Of a DNA stretch of 32,441 nt, positions 8,290 through 17,351 are shown piece after piece (the stretch's first letter is position 1; each line of letters begins with the position of its first letter). The notes below the pieces were generated by a model that was given only the letters and a program-made list of their open reading frames with translations, was not told where the DNA came from and ran no database searches. Both the position numbers and the translations under genes were made by a program. This DNA comes from Bacteroidales bacterium UBA3709 (lineage in GTDB: Bacteria; Bacteroidota; Bacteroidia; Bacteroidales; UBA932), in the NCBI GenBank assembly GCA_002372015.1, contig DFIA01000056.1:1-32441 (forward strand), read 5' to 3'.

Positions 8290-10782
8290 TTATGATAGAA
8301 ACGCAAAGGCCTTGGAAACTACAAAGGCTACTACCCAGGCGAGTACGAGAGTATAACACACTGTAAATATAGCCCATTTCCAACTGCCTGTTTCTGTTTT
8401 TATGGCTCCGATTGTAGCTATGCACGGGAAGTATATCAGGGTAAAAACCATAAAGGCAAGGGCTATTGCCGGTGTGAGAATATCGCCCAAAATAAATTGA
8501 CCGTTTATAGTATAAAGCATATTCATGGTGCTTACCACTATTTCTTTAGCCGCCATTCCGCTGAGTAACGACACACTTTCTTGCCAGTGGAAGCCGATAG
8601 GTGAAAGGATAGGGGCAATAAAGTTTCCGATAGCCGCCAAGTAAGAGTGTTCTAATCTTGCAGCCGGGTCTGGATCGCAAGTGGGGAAATAGCTTAGTGC
8701 CCAAACTATTAGCGTTCCGATTAGTATAACGGTTGCTATTTTATGCAAATATTGCTTGCCTTTATCCCAGGTATCTCTCAGTAGAGATTTCCAAGTTGGT
8801 ATTCTATATGGTGGCAGTTCCATTACAAATGGAGTTTCGTCTGAATTGAACAGAAATTTGCTGAAAATCTTTGCCATAAGAGCAGCCAGAAGAATCCCTC
8901 CAAAGTATATGCAGAAAATAACCAGACCTGCACTTTTTGGGAAGAAGATACCCGCAAGAAGAATATAGATAGGGAGCCTTGCATTGCAACTTATAAGTGG
9001 ATTGATGAGAATGGTTATCATTCTGGCGTTGCGGTTTTCTATTGTTCTGGTTGCCATAACTGCCGGCACATTACAGCCAAAGCCCATCATAAGGGGAATG
9101 AAACTCCTGCCGTGCAAACCAAACAGGTGCATAATTTTATCCATAATAAAAGCAGCTCTGGCCATATATCCGCTGGCTTCTAAAATGGAAATGAAGAAGA
9201 ACAATATCAGAATGTTAGGTAGAAACACCAAAACTCCACCTACTCCTGTAATTATTCCATCCACCACCAAATCTTTGAACCATCCGTTATTCATTGCAGA
9301 GCCTACTGCCTCACCAAATTTTTCTACACCTAAGTCTATCCAGTCCATAGGATACTGCCCAAGAGTGAAAGTGGCCTGAAAAATCAGATACATTGCAATA
9401 AGGAAAATAGGAAAGCCTAACCATCTGTTAGTTACTATATTGTCTATCTTTTCGGTTGAGGTTTTACCTGGTTTTCTCTCTCCTCTGCGATAGGTTTCTC
9501 TCAAAGCTCCGTCTATAAACCCGTACTTGGCATCCATAATAGCATTTTCCGGAGTGTTGCGGAGCTCTTTCTCTATGCTTTCTACTTCTTCATCTCTAAC
9601 TTTTAGGATATGTTGTTTATTGGCAAAACTGTTTAAGACTTGTTCTATTTCGGAGTCGTGCTGGAGTATCCGTATTGCAATGTAACGTGGTGTAAATTCG
9701 TCCATTGCATTAGGATTTTTGTATATTTCTTCACGTAATCGGTCAATGCTTTTTTCTAAGACAGGGCCATGGTTGATATGTATGTGCTTTAGAATAGAAC
9801 TCACATTTTCTCCGCCTACATGTCCAAATATATGTTGGCTTTTTGATTTAGTATTGGTTTTAAGCGGATAACGGCCGTCTGCTCCGGTAGAGTTTACAAA
9901 ATCGCCTTCTTCGTAGAGGTCTATAACGGCATTGAACAGTTCTGCAATACCTCTGTTTTTAACAGATACGGTAGGCACAACCGGAATACCAAGAAGTCTT
10001 TCTAACTCTTTGTAATCCAATATATCTCCCTTACTTTCCAGCTCGTCGTACATATTGAGAGCTATAACCATTCTCAGGTTCATGTCTATCAGCTGTGTTG
10101 TAAGGAAGAGGTTTCTTTCTAAGTTAGAGGCATCTACAACATTGATAATTACATCTGGCTTATCTCTTACGATAGTATTTCTTACATATTTTTCTTCCGG
10201 GCTATAGGCTGATATTGAGTAGGTTCCCGGCAGATCTATTAAGGTTATCCGATAGCCTTTGTAGTACATTTTGCCTTTTATGGCATCTACTGTAACTCCA
10301 CTATAGTTACCTACTCTTTGATGACTTCCACTTGCCTTGTTGAACAAACTTGTTTTACCGCAGTTTGGATTGCCTACAAGAGCTACGGTTATTTCTTTGC
10401 TTTTTTCTCGTGCCCCTCTGTAGAGAGCATCTTCCTCATCAGAAAGTTTGATGAGCGAATCTCTGAAAGAACAGCCTGCTTCCGAGCATCCGGTGCAAGT
10501 AGGAATAAAGTTCCCTTTGCGTGGGTTATGTTCTTTGGCAAGGTGTTCTGCTTCTTCTACGCTAATTACTTCTATTTGAGAAGCTTCTTTTAGTCTTAGC
10601 GAAACATGATAGCCCAATATCTGATACTCTACAGGGTCTTGTAGGGGGGCTTTGTGGATTACCTCAACTGTTTTGCCCTGAACAAAGCCCATTTCAAGGA
10701 TTCGTTTACGGAAGCCTCCGTGCCCCTGAATCTTTACAATAACTCCTTTGTCGCCGGTATTAAGATCGGATAATCTACTCAT
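8290..10782 (-). CDS. feoB: Ferrous iron transporter, FeoA-FeoB fusion
   Basis: A fused iron(II) importer of 830 residues. Residues 1-75 are a FeoA SH3-like domain (GDKGVIVKIQGHGGFRKRILEMGF). A linker with Cys96, Cys99 and Cys104 follows. The FeoB G-domain has G1 GNPNCGKTS at 137-145, a GVTV switch, and G3 DLPG at 183-186. The NMYDE element serves as G4. After a helical spacer with a FeoB_associated-type region there are the membrane gates (SGYMARAAFIMD, GFGCNVPAVMATR and the later AAKEIVVST block). The protein sits in the inner membrane and drives uptake of Fe2+, typical of anaerobes. A TACCTTTG box lies 6 bases before the ATG on the minus strand, with a perfect inverted repeat upstream of it. 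Confidence 0.96.
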   Translation of the reverse strand: MSRLSDLNTGDKGVIVKIQGHGGFRKRILEMGFVQGKTVEVIHKAPLQDPVEYQILGYHVSLRLKEASQIEVISVEEAEHLAKEHNPRKGNFIPTCTGCSEAGCSFRDSLIKLSDEEDALYRGAREKSKEITVALVGNPNCGKTSLFNKASGSHQRVGNYSGVTVDAIKGKMYYKGYRITLIDLPGTYSISAYSPEEKYVRNTIVRDKPDVIINVVDASNLERNLFLTTQLIDMNLRMVIALNMYDELESKGDILDYKELERLLGIPVVPTVSVKNRGIAELFNAVIDLYEEGDFVNSTGADGRYPLKTNTKSKSQHIFGHVGGENVSSILKHIHINHGPVLEKSIDRLREEIYKNPNAMDEFTPRYIAIRILQHDSEIEQVLNSFANKQHILKVRDEEVESIEKELRNTPENAIMDAKYGFIDGALRETYRRGERKPGKTSTEKIDNIVTNRWLGFPIFLIAMYLIFQATFTLGQYPMDWIDLGVEKFGEAVGSAMNNGWFKDLVVDGIITGVGGVLVFLPNILILFFFISILEASGYMARAAFIMDKIMHLFGLHGRSFIPLMMGFGCNVPAVMATRTIENRNARMITILINPLISCNARLPIYILLAGIFFPKSAGLVIFCIYFGGILLAALMAKIFSKFLFNSDETPFVMELPPYRIPTWKSLLRDTWDKGKQYLHKIATVILIGTLIVWALSYFPTCDPDPAARLEHSYLAAIGNFIAPILSPIGFHWQESVSLLSGMAAKEIVVSTMNMLYTINGQFILGDILTPAIALAFMVFTLIYFPCIATIGAIKTETGSWKWAIFTVCYTLVLAWVVAFVVSKAFAFLS

Positions 10783-10787
10783 AGCCG

Positions 10788-10795
10788 CAAAGGTA
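10788..10795 (-). promoter_or_regulatory. -7 box of the feoAB promoter
   Basis: TACCTTTG on the minus strand fits TAnnTTTG. It is so close to the ATG at 10780-10782 that the transcript would start at or next to the start codon, giving a very short or no leader. No clear TTG is found at -33; that zone is occupied by the inverted repeat at 10818-10835. Confidence 0.5.
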
Positions 10796-10817
10796 CACTA
10801 TTTGTGCATTATGTTAT

Positions 10818-10835
10818 ATACCCATTTTTGGGTAT
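10818..10835. promoter_or_regulatory. Perfect inverted repeat upstream of feoAB, candidate operator
   Basis: ATACCCA at 10818-10824 and TGGGTAT at 10829-10835 are exact inverted copies around TTTT. The site lies about 22 bases beyond the feoAB -7 box, where the -33 element should be. It is also 8 bases before the -33 TTG of the divergent DUF4465 gene. The size and position suit a dimeric repressor or activator, possibly of iron control (inference). It has no T-run and sits before both genes, so it is not a terminator. Confidence 0.5.
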
Positions 10836-10842
10836 TTATAAA

Positions 10843-10873
10843 TTGAGCAATGCAACCGAATCCATTATATTTG
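10843..10873 (+). promoter_or_regulatory. Promoter for the DUF4465 lipoprotein gene
   Basis: TTG at 10843-10845, a 20-base spacer, then TATATTTG at 10866-10873. The leader to the ATG at 10922 would be about 40 bases and holds AAAGGAGA, a Shine-Dalgarno-like stretch, about 33 bases before the start, too far to act as a normal ribosome site. Confidence 0.65.
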
Positions 10874-10921
10874 CATCTTCTTAAAGGAGATATTTTAAAT
10901 TTTTAGATAAGACATTAAGAT

Positions 10922-11764
10922 ATGATGAAAAAGACTTTTGTTGTAGCCACAATAATAGCCGGAATTTTGAGCACGGTGGCTTGTAATAAAACTAATCATG
11001 AGAAATTTCCGTTCTATCAAGAAGTTGCAACATTTGATAACTTAGGTAGCGGAATGTATGCGGCCGATGTATATGGAGATAATCTTTATGGGCAGGGTTA
11101 CTATTGGTTAGACCCTAATACAGGCTTGGGCTCAAAACCGGTAGGAGATCAATATAATATGGGAGGAACGGCTGTAGGTAATTTTCCGGCGGTAACTCTC
11201 ACGCCGGAAACAGCTCACGAGTGGTATAAATCTCAACTTGCAGTAGATTTTGAAAACCTCAGAGGATTCCCCGGTTATAACAATACGGAGCATTGCCTGA
11301 TTTCATTTGGCTGTTCAGATCCAAAGAAGCCGTATATAGCTCCAACTATAAACTTTACAGATACAGATACAACAACAAGAGTTATAGATGGGCTTTTTGT
11401 TTGCAACACTTCTTATGCTCTGGCTCAGATGACTACAGATTTTGGTAGCGGGGCCCCTATGAGCGTAGTCAACCGAGGCTATTTTAAGGTTATTTTTACG
11501 GGCTTGGATGCAAGCGGCAGAGAAACCGGCCAAGTTGAGGCTTACCTTGCAAATTACAGAGAAGGCAATACCTTTATGCTCAGACAATGGATGCCTGTTC
11601 AGCTAACCTCGCTGGGAAGAATCCACGCCCTTAAAATAGACTTGCAAAGTTCCGATACAGGAGCCTCTGGTATGAATACTCCTGCTTATGTGGCTATAGA
11701 CTGCATAGTTGTGCGCATAGATGAGGGTACTAAGGCAGTACCTAATAAAGATAATATCTGGTAG
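10922..11764 (+). CDS. DUF4465 domain lipoprotein
   Basis: A 280-residue lipoprotein. The N-terminus (MMKKTFVVATIIAGILSTVAC) has a hydrophobic core and a lipobox-like TVAC at Cys21, so it is probably anchored in the outer membrane or surface exposed. The rest matches the DUF4465 pattern: an early ATFDNLGSG segment, a central DGLFVCNTSYAL strand, YFKVIFTGLDASG, EAYLANYREG, and the strong C-terminal mark SSDTGASGMNTPAYVAIDC. Such jelly-roll-like proteins are common in gut Bacteroidota. I recall, without being able to verify it here, that some have been tied to cobalamin binding. No TonB receptor or cobalamin riboswitch is adjacent, so the ligand is open. The gene is divergent from feoAB and shares its control region. 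Confidence 0.82.
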   Translation: MMKKTFVVATIIAGILSTVACNKTNHEKFPFYQEVATFDNLGSGMYAADVYGDNLYGQGYYWLDPNTGLGSKPVGDQYNMGGTAVGNFPAVTLTPETAHEWYKSQLAVDFENLRGFPGYNNTEHCLISFGCSDPKKPYIAPTINFTDTDTTTRVIDGLFVCNTSYALAQMTTDFGSGAPMSVVNRGYFKVIFTGLDASGRETGQVEAYLANYREGNTFMLRQWMPVQLTSLGRIHALKIDLQSSDTGASGMNTPAYVAIDCIVVRIDEGTKAVPNKDNIW

Positions 11765-11862
11765 CATCTTAATAGAGGGCGGGTAGCGTTTTCGTCCGTT
11801 CGGTTTTCAGTCAGGCTTTACTCATCTGGCTTATCGGAAAGGGGCGTTGCAACGGTTCTTGT

Positions 11863-12621
11863 TTATGGAATATAGGCAAGGGTGGCAATGCTTACCCTAC
11901 AGTTGAACTCAGCGAGCAGAAGGGAGGCGCAGGCATCTAATGTAGCCCCCGTTGTAAGAACATCATCTACAAGCAGAAAGTGAAAGCATTCTGTTGTGTT
12001 ACGGCTGTTTCTGATGACTTTTGCTTTTAGGGAGGAGGCGCATTTGGCATTTATGCAGAAAGCATTTTTTACATTCTGCCATCTGTCTGCCCTGTCTTTT
12101 TGGGTTTGTGTGAGAGTAAAGTTTTTTCTCATGAGCAACTTGTTTTCTACTCTTATATTCTTATTTACAGCCTTTAACCTGTCTGTAATTCCTTTAGCTA
12201 TGAGTTCAGACTGATTGTATCCTCGTTGTCTTTTTTTTCTCGGATGAAGAGGTACCGGAATAACAAGGTCTATATCCAGACAAAGCAAATGAGAACCTAA
12301 AAGTCGTCCTAATCTTATAGCCATGCGTACATTGCCGTGGTATTTAATAGAGTACAGCAGAGACTTATACACTCCGCTGTAGATAATGAGCGGAATAACT
12401 CTCTCTATTTTAGTTCTTCCCCAAAATGTGCGGTCTGCAGGAGAACTGGCATTTATCCAGCAATAGGTAAGAGGAAGATCTTCTGTGCAGAACATGCAAA
12501 TTGAGTTTTCGGAGGCCAGTAGTTCTCTTTTACAGCAGATACATTCTCTTTTAATGAATAGGGCGGCAAGACTTTTTAACCACAAAAGAATATCGGAGAG
12601 TATTATCTGCGATGTTTTCAT
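11863..12621 (-). CDS. comF: ComF family phosphoribosyltransferase-like protein
   Basis: A ComF-type protein, linked in other bacteria to DNA uptake and possibly to DNA repair. The N-terminal part has a zinc-ribbon pattern of Cys pairs (ECICC, later CMFC). The C-terminal phosphoribosyltransferase domain has IPVPLHPRKKRQRGYNQSELIAKG and the PRPP loop FLLVDDVLTTGATLDAC. The frame is open up to 12720, but the start at 12621 (MKTSQIILSD) is preferred: it gives the normal family length of 252 residues and avoids running over the divergent gene's start at 12699. Competence itself cannot be inferred, because no other competence gene is in the window. Confidence 0.88.
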   Translation of the reverse strand: MKTSQIILSDILLWLKSLAALFIKRECICCKRELLASENSICMFCTEDLPLTYCWINASSPADRTFWGRTKIERVIPLIIYSGVYKSLLYSIKYHGNVRMAIRLGRLLGSHLLCLDIDLVIPVPLHPRKKRQRGYNQSELIAKGITDRLKAVNKNIRVENKLLMRKNFTLTQTQKDRADRWQNVKNAFCINAKCASSLKAKVIRNSRNTTECFHFLLVDDVLTTGATLDACASLLLAEFNCRVSIATLAYIP

Positions 12622-12653
12622 TTGTGCAAGTTTGCGAGAAATGAGTATTTTTG
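12622..12653 (+). promoter_or_regulatory. Promoter for the PHP-mutS2 pair
   Basis: TATTTTTG at 12646-12653 fits TAnnTTTG, with TTG at 12622-12624 21 bases upstream. The leader to the ATG at 12699 would be about 40 bases. Confidence 0.5.
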
Positions 12654-12698
12654 CACGCCAGAAAGTAAAATTGACTTTTTTGCAAGTAAACATTCTGT

Positions 12699-13508
12699 AT
12701 GCAGAGATTTGTTGATGCACATACTCACTCTGAATATTCTCCGGATAGCACTACTTCTGTGGAGGAACTCCTTCTAAAGGCGCGAGAAGTTAATGCGTTA
12801 GGCGTTGTTTTTACAGACCATTTAGACTTAGACGCCCCCAGAACTCCGGGCAAGTTTGTGTTCTCTATAGCTGATCAGCAGAAGATGATAGAGGAAACAG
12901 TCCGGCGCATTTTTCCGAATGGAGAATGTAAGGCCCTTAGAGGCATAGAGATAGGGCTTCAACCATGCAGTATAGAACATAGCAGGGAATTTATAGCGGG
13001 TTGTAACTTTGATCAGATAACAGCGTCTGTACATTTTGTAGATGGAGAAGATCCTTATTATGGGAATTACTACGATGGCAAAGATTATCTGCAAGCATAC
13101 GGCAGGGTGTTGGAGCTTATCTATCAAACGGCAGTGGAGTTCAAAGATTTTGATGTAATAGGCCATTTTGATTATGTGGCGCGCTACTCTCACTACCAAG
13201 TAAGGGATTTGAAGTATGCAGATTTTCCAGATCATTTGGATATGTTGCTGAGGTATCTTGCTCGGGAGGGCAAGGCTTTGGAGATAAATACCAAGACATA
13301 CTCTTTACATACAGACCATGTACAGGAGTTAGATAGGAATATTTTGCTAAGATTTAAGGAATTAGGGGGAGAATTTGTAACCTTGGGCTCAGACGCACAT
13401 TCGGCGGCTCGGCTTACAGATAATTTCATCAAGTTTGCTGCTGTATGTGCCAATTGCGGTTTTCCAAAACTAACTTATTTTCAGAACCGTAAACCTGTGC
13501 TTTACTAA
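12699..13508 (+). CDS. PHP domain phosphoesterase (histidinol-phosphatase-like)
   Basis: A metal-dependent PHP phosphatase of 269 residues. The metal-binding motifs are in order: DAHTHSEYSPDS at 6-17, FTDHLD at about 38-43, the GIEIG Glu, ASVHFVDG, GHFDYVARY, and GSDAHSAARL near the end. This set resembles HisJ/HisK-type histidinol-phosphatases, but PHP proteins also act on other phosphorylated substrates and there is no histidine operon around. The gene is followed after 10 bases by mutS2 on the same strand and is probably cotranscribed with it. It lacks a signal peptide and should be cytoplasmic. Confidence 0.85.
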   Translation: MQRFVDAHTHSEYSPDSTTSVEELLLKAREVNALGVVFTDHLDLDAPRTPGKFVFSIADQQKMIEETVRRIFPNGECKALRGIEIGLQPCSIEHSREFIAGCNFDQITASVHFVDGEDPYYGNYYDGKDYLQAYGRVLELIYQTAVEFKDFDVIGHFDYVARYSHYQVRDLKYADFPDHLDMLLRYLAREGKALEINTKTYSLHTDHVQELDRNILLRFKELGGEFVTLGSDAHSAARLTDNFIKFAAVCANCGFPKLTYFQNRKPVLY

Positions 13509-13518
13509 AGATACTACC

Positions 13519-16026
13519 ATGCAAGAAATAGTTTTGCTTGAATCTAAAATCGGTTTTAGCTTTATAAGGGAGAAGATTAAGGGCCGCTGCTCTACGGAGT
13601 ATGGTGCTCAAAGGGCAGAGAATGAGGCTGTTTCGTCTGATGCTCAGGAAATAACTCGCAGGCTTGCTCTTGTAGAGGAACTGATGGAGATTTCTATTAT
13701 GGAAAGCAGATTTCCTCAGAGCGGCTTTACTGATTGTACCTCTTTTCTGCCTTTGTTGCTCAGAGACAATACAAGTATTTCCATAGGAAATTTACAGAAG
13801 TTGGCTTCTTTTTTAGCTGAATTAAAAACGGTTATAGCTTTTTTAAGCTCTGTTAAAGAGGAAAAATATCCGTTTTTAAGAGCCCTTGCTCAGCCGGTTC
13901 AGTACTTTCCTATGGTGGCATCCAGAATAGACAGTATATTGGATAAGAACGGAGCAATAAAATCGTCTGCTTCTGTATTGCTCCAGCAGATATCTTCTGA
14001 ATTGCGTAATATGCAGGGAGTTGTGAGCCGCAAGATAGAATCGTTGCTAAAGAGAGCAAAAGAAGATAATATTACAGACGAAGATGCAACTGTATCTGTG
14101 AGAGATGGCAAGATGCTGATTCCGGTTAATGCTTCAAGCAAGCGCAGTCTGCCGGGAATTGTGCAAGATGAGAGCGCCAGCGGCAAGACATTCTTCATAG
14201 AGCCTATTGAGGTGGTGGAGCTGAACAACAGGATAAAGAAGTTGACGTTTGAGCGCCAGCGCGAGATAGCTCGTATTCTTATGGAGTTTACAGACTTTCT
14301 AAGGCCGTATATACCAGAGCTTATAGATGGTGCCAAGTTTATAGGAGAGGTAGATTTCATTTGTTCTAAAGCTGAGTGCGCTCATCAGATAAAGGGCGGA
14401 AAACCAATACTTTCTCACGATGGCTCACTTAGAATTTACGAAGGAAGGCATCCGCTTTTAGAATCGGCTCTTGTTAGAGAGGGAAAAAAGATAGTGCCAA
14501 TAGATCTGACACTTACAAGCAGCAAGCACATACTTGTTATTTCCGGACCTAATGCCGGGGGAAAATCTGTTGCTCTGAAAACCGCAGGAATACTTCAGTA
14601 TATGTTCCAATGGGGTATGCCTGTTTCTTGTAGCCAGAAGAGCGAATTTCCTGTGTTCAACAATATTCTGATAGATATAGGCGACCAGCAAAGCATAGAA
14701 AACGATTTGAGTACCTATAGTTCTCATTTGCTGAATATGAAGAATTTGCTCAGAGAAGCCTCGGCAAAAACATTAGTGCTTATAGATGAGTTTGGCAGTG
14801 GAACGGAACCTGCCGCTGGCGGTGCTATAGCCCAAACCATACTGGAGGAGCTGGAAGCTCGCGGAACATACGGGGTAATTACAACACATTATACAAATCT
14901 TAAAGTATATGCAGAAAATAGCATGGGAGTCATAAACGGAGCCATGTTGTTTGACAGTGTAAACATAGTTCCGCTATATAAACTTGAGATGGGAGTTCCG
15001 GGTAATTCATTCGCTTTTGATTTGGCGCGCAAGATGGGCCTTCCTGAAAGTATTGTAAAGAAGGCAGAAGAAAAGGCAGGAGAAGATTTTATAGATCTTG
15101 AAAAGCAGTTGCGCAAAATATCTAAAAACAGACGAAAACTTGATGAAAAACTGGCACGTATAAAGCATACAGACAAAACTCTCGAATCTGTTACGGAAGA
15201 ATATACAAAAGAACTGTCAGACATACGTAAGGCCAAGCGACAGATATTAGAGCAGGCAAAAGAAGAAGCACGCCATATAATTAACGAAGCTAATCGCGAG
15301 GTGGAATCTACTATAAAGAAAATTAAAGAAGCGCAGGCAGAGAAAGAAGCTACAAAGCGGGCTCGCCTTGCTCTTAAAGATGTAGGAAAAAAAATAGACA
15401 AAAATGTTGGCAACGAGCAAGACAAGAAGATAGAAGATAAGATAAAGGCTTTGCAGCAGCGGCAGGCTCGCCGACAAGAGAGGAGGGCAAAGCGCGTACA
15501 AAATCCGCTTGAAACAGCAGAGCTATCGTCTGCCAAGAGCCTTGCTTTAGAAGTGGGTAGCAAGGTTAAGGTTGAGGGTAGCGGATTGATTGGTGAGGTT
15601 ATTAAAGTAGAGGCCAAGCATCTTACAATTTCTGTTGGCGATATTACCAGCAGAATAAAAAAAGAAGCTGCAACCGTAATATCCAATAAAGAATTTCATT
15701 CGCAAGTAGGGGTAAAACCTTCTGCATCGCAGAGAGATTACAGCGTTACTGTAGATAAAGATATTAGCGAGCGCAAACTCTTATTCAAGAACGAAATAGA
15801 TATACGCGGACAAAGGTTAGAGGAGGCTCTTACAACAGTGTCTAAGTTTTTAGACGATGCTGCCCTTGTGGGGGCTTCTAAGGTGCGTATTCTCCATGGT
15901 AAGGGTACCGGAGTTCTCAAGGAAGAAATTCGCAAATGGTTAAAAGTTAATGCGTCTGTTGTTGCATATTACGATGAGGATGTTCGGTTTGGAGGAGCCG
16001 GCATTACCGTAATAGAACTGAATTAG
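13519..16026 (+). CDS. mutS2: MutS2 endonuclease / ribosome-rescue ATPase
   Basis: An 835-residue MutS2. The core and clamp region are followed by the ATPase domain with Walker A GPNAGGKS at 343-350 and Walker B LVLIDEFGSGTEP near 418-430, with an ITTHY segment after it. Next comes a long charged coiled coil, rich in Lys, Glu and Arg, at about 510-670. A KOW-like segment is followed by the C-terminal Smr nuclease domain (IDIRGQRLEEAL and ILHGKGTGVLKE). MutS2 proteins are known to limit recombination and, in Bacillus, to split collided ribosomes. The domain set is complete. The stop overlaps that of the convergent metK by 4 bases (TTAG at 16023-16026). Confidence 0.95.
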   Translation: MQEIVLLESKIGFSFIREKIKGRCSTEYGAQRAENEAVSSDAQEITRRLALVEELMEISIMESRFPQSGFTDCTSFLPLLLRDNTSISIGNLQKLASFLAELKTVIAFLSSVKEEKYPFLRALAQPVQYFPMVASRIDSILDKNGAIKSSASVLLQQISSELRNMQGVVSRKIESLLKRAKEDNITDEDATVSVRDGKMLIPVNASSKRSLPGIVQDESASGKTFFIEPIEVVELNNRIKKLTFERQREIARILMEFTDFLRPYIPELIDGAKFIGEVDFICSKAECAHQIKGGKPILSHDGSLRIYEGRHPLLESALVREGKKIVPIDLTLTSSKHILVISGPNAGGKSVALKTAGILQYMFQWGMPVSCSQKSEFPVFNNILIDIGDQQSIENDLSTYSSHLLNMKNLLREASAKTLVLIDEFGSGTEPAAGGAIAQTILEELEARGTYGVITTHYTNLKVYAENSMGVINGAMLFDSVNIVPLYKLEMGVPGNSFAFDLARKMGLPESIVKKAEEKAGEDFIDLEKQLRKISKNRRKLDEKLARIKHTDKTLESVTEEYTKELSDIRKAKRQILEQAKEEARHIINEANREVESTIKKIKEAQAEKEATKRARLALKDVGKKIDKNVGNEQDKKIEDKIKALQQRQARRQERRAKRVQNPLETAELSSAKSLALEVGSKVKVEGSGLIGEVIKVEAKHLTISVGDITSRIKKEAATVISNKEFHSQVGVKPSASQRDYSVTVDKDISERKLLFKNEIDIRGQRLEEALTTVSKFLDDAALVGASKVRILHGKGTGVLKEEIRKWLKVNASVVAYYDEDVRFGGAGITVIELN

Positions 16027-17285
16027 CAAAAATATTTGCGTATTTTGTTTACAGCATCTGTAAGTTCCCAGCCAAAGAACTGAATATTCTTTTTTACTTG
16101 TTTGCCGTTTCTAACCAACGAGACCTCTTTCTTATAAGGCTTCCGGCCCATGTGTCCATAGGCAGCACAAGGTTCGTAGATAGGGTTTTTAAGCCCAAAT
16201 TTTTCTATGATTTTGGCAGGGCGCAAATCAAAGATTTTACCTACAGCTTCTGCTATCTGACTGTCGGTAAGTAGTTTGCCGTTCTTTTTTGCCTTTGCGG
16301 TGTTAAAAGTATTTACAAAAATGCTCAGCGGCTTGGCCACGCCTATTGCGTAGGAAATTTGGATTTGTACTTGCTCGGCAACTCCGGCACAAACGAGATT
16401 CTTTGCTATGTACCTTGCTGCATAGGCAGCACTTCTATCTACCTTGCTCGGATCTTTGCCACTTAGTGCTCCGCCACCATGTGCCCCTCTGCCTCCGTAT
16501 GTATCTACTATAATTTTTCTACCTGTTAGTCCGGTATCTCCATGTGGCCCGCCTATTACAAATTTTCCGGTAGGATTTACATACAGTTTGTAGTTTTTGC
16601 CAAAGAGTTGCTTGATGCTATCGGGCATATCTTTCAACATTCTTGGTATGAGGATGGTCTGAACGTCTTCTTTTATTTTTTTCTGCATTTTTGTATCGGT
16701 GTCAAACTCATCGTGCTGGGTAGATAATACAATAGTATGCACTTTGAGCGGCTGCCGGTTTTCTGCATATTCCACTGTAAACTGGCTCTTTGCATCGGGC
16801 CTTAGGTAGGGCATCAGTTTTGTGTTCTTGCGAATGTCTGCAAGGGTTGTTAGCAGTTTATGACTAAGCCATATAGGGAGTGGCATAAAATCTTCTGTTT
16901 CGCAGCAAGCATAGCCGAACATAATACCCTGATCTCCGGCACCTTGGTCTTCTGCTTTTTTGCGATCAACTCCACGGTGTATATCGTCGCTTTGCTCGTG
17001 AATGGTAGAAATTATGCCGCAAGAAGATGCATCAAACTGATATTCTGCTTTTGTGTAACCTATTCTCTTTATAACACGCCTGGCAGTTTCTTGTACGTTT
17101 ACATACTCATTGCTTCTAACTTCTCCGCCTATAATAACAAGCCCTGTGCTCACAAATGTTTCGCAAGCAACTTTACTGTGCTCATCGCGAGTAAGAAACT
17201 CATCTAATATGGCATCTGAGATTTGATCTGCAATTTTATCTGGATGCCCCTCTGAAACCGATTCTGATGTAAATAAGTAAGCCAT
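16023..17285 (-). CDS. metK: S-adenosylmethionine synthetase
   Basis: MetK makes S-adenosylmethionine from methionine and ATP. Visible family blocks are SVSEGHPDKIADQISDAILD near the N-terminus, the GDQGIMFGYA motif, GPHGDTGLTGRKIIVDTYGG, and GGALSGKDPSKVDRSAAY. At 420 residues it fits the form seen in Bacteroidota. The start at 17285 (MAYLFTSES) is preferred over the longer open frame from 17333, because SES..EGHPDK normally begins a few residues into the protein. Upstream on the minus strand are a good TACCTTTG promoter box and a pseudoknot that resembles a SAM-II riboswitch, so the gene is probably feedback controlled by its own product. Confidence 0.96.
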   Translation of the reverse strand: MAYLFTSESVSEGHPDKIADQISDAILDEFLTRDEHSKVACETFVSTGLVIIGGEVRSNEYVNVQETARRVIKRIGYTKAEYQFDASSCGIISTIHEQSDDIHRGVDRKKAEDQGAGDQGIMFGYACCETEDFMPLPIWLSHKLLTTLADIRKNTKLMPYLRPDAKSQFTVEYAENRQPLKVHTIVLSTQHDEFDTDTKMQKKIKEDVQTILIPRMLKDMPDSIKQLFGKNYKLYVNPTGKFVIGGPHGDTGLTGRKIIVDTYGGRGAHGGGALSGKDPSKVDRSAAYAARYIAKNLVCAGVAEQVQIQISYAIGVAKPLSIFVNTFNTAKAKKNGKLLTDSQIAEAVGKIFDLRPAKIIEKFGLKNPIYEPCAAYGHMGRKPYKKEVSLVRNGKQVKKNIQFFGWELTDAVNKIRKYFC

Positions 17286-17351
17286 AAAATTCAACTTTGT
17301 TAAAATTTGGAGGAAAATTCGGCTTGCGAGCAACAGAGGCTACAAAAATAT

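Noticed and set aside
10889..10896. AAGGAGAT-like sequence as a ribosome site for the DUF4465 gene
   Set aside because: It is about 30 bases from the ATG, too far for direct pairing, and Bacteroidota rarely depend on such sites.
11845..11854. Palindrome CGTTGCAACG between the DUF4465 gene and comF
   Set aside because: Ten bases with no loop, no T-run and no promoter next to it; likely chance.
12694..12710. TGTATGCAG resembles the reverse complement of the short-ORF leader block
   Set aside because: Only nine bases match and it is the start region of the PHP gene; no ATGCAAAG partner or hairpin is nearby.
14889..15686. 265-codon open frame antisense to mutS2
   Set aside because: It is the mirror of the Lys/Glu/Arg-rich coiled coil and Smr linker of MutS2, giving a Ser/Leu/Arg-rich chance translation.
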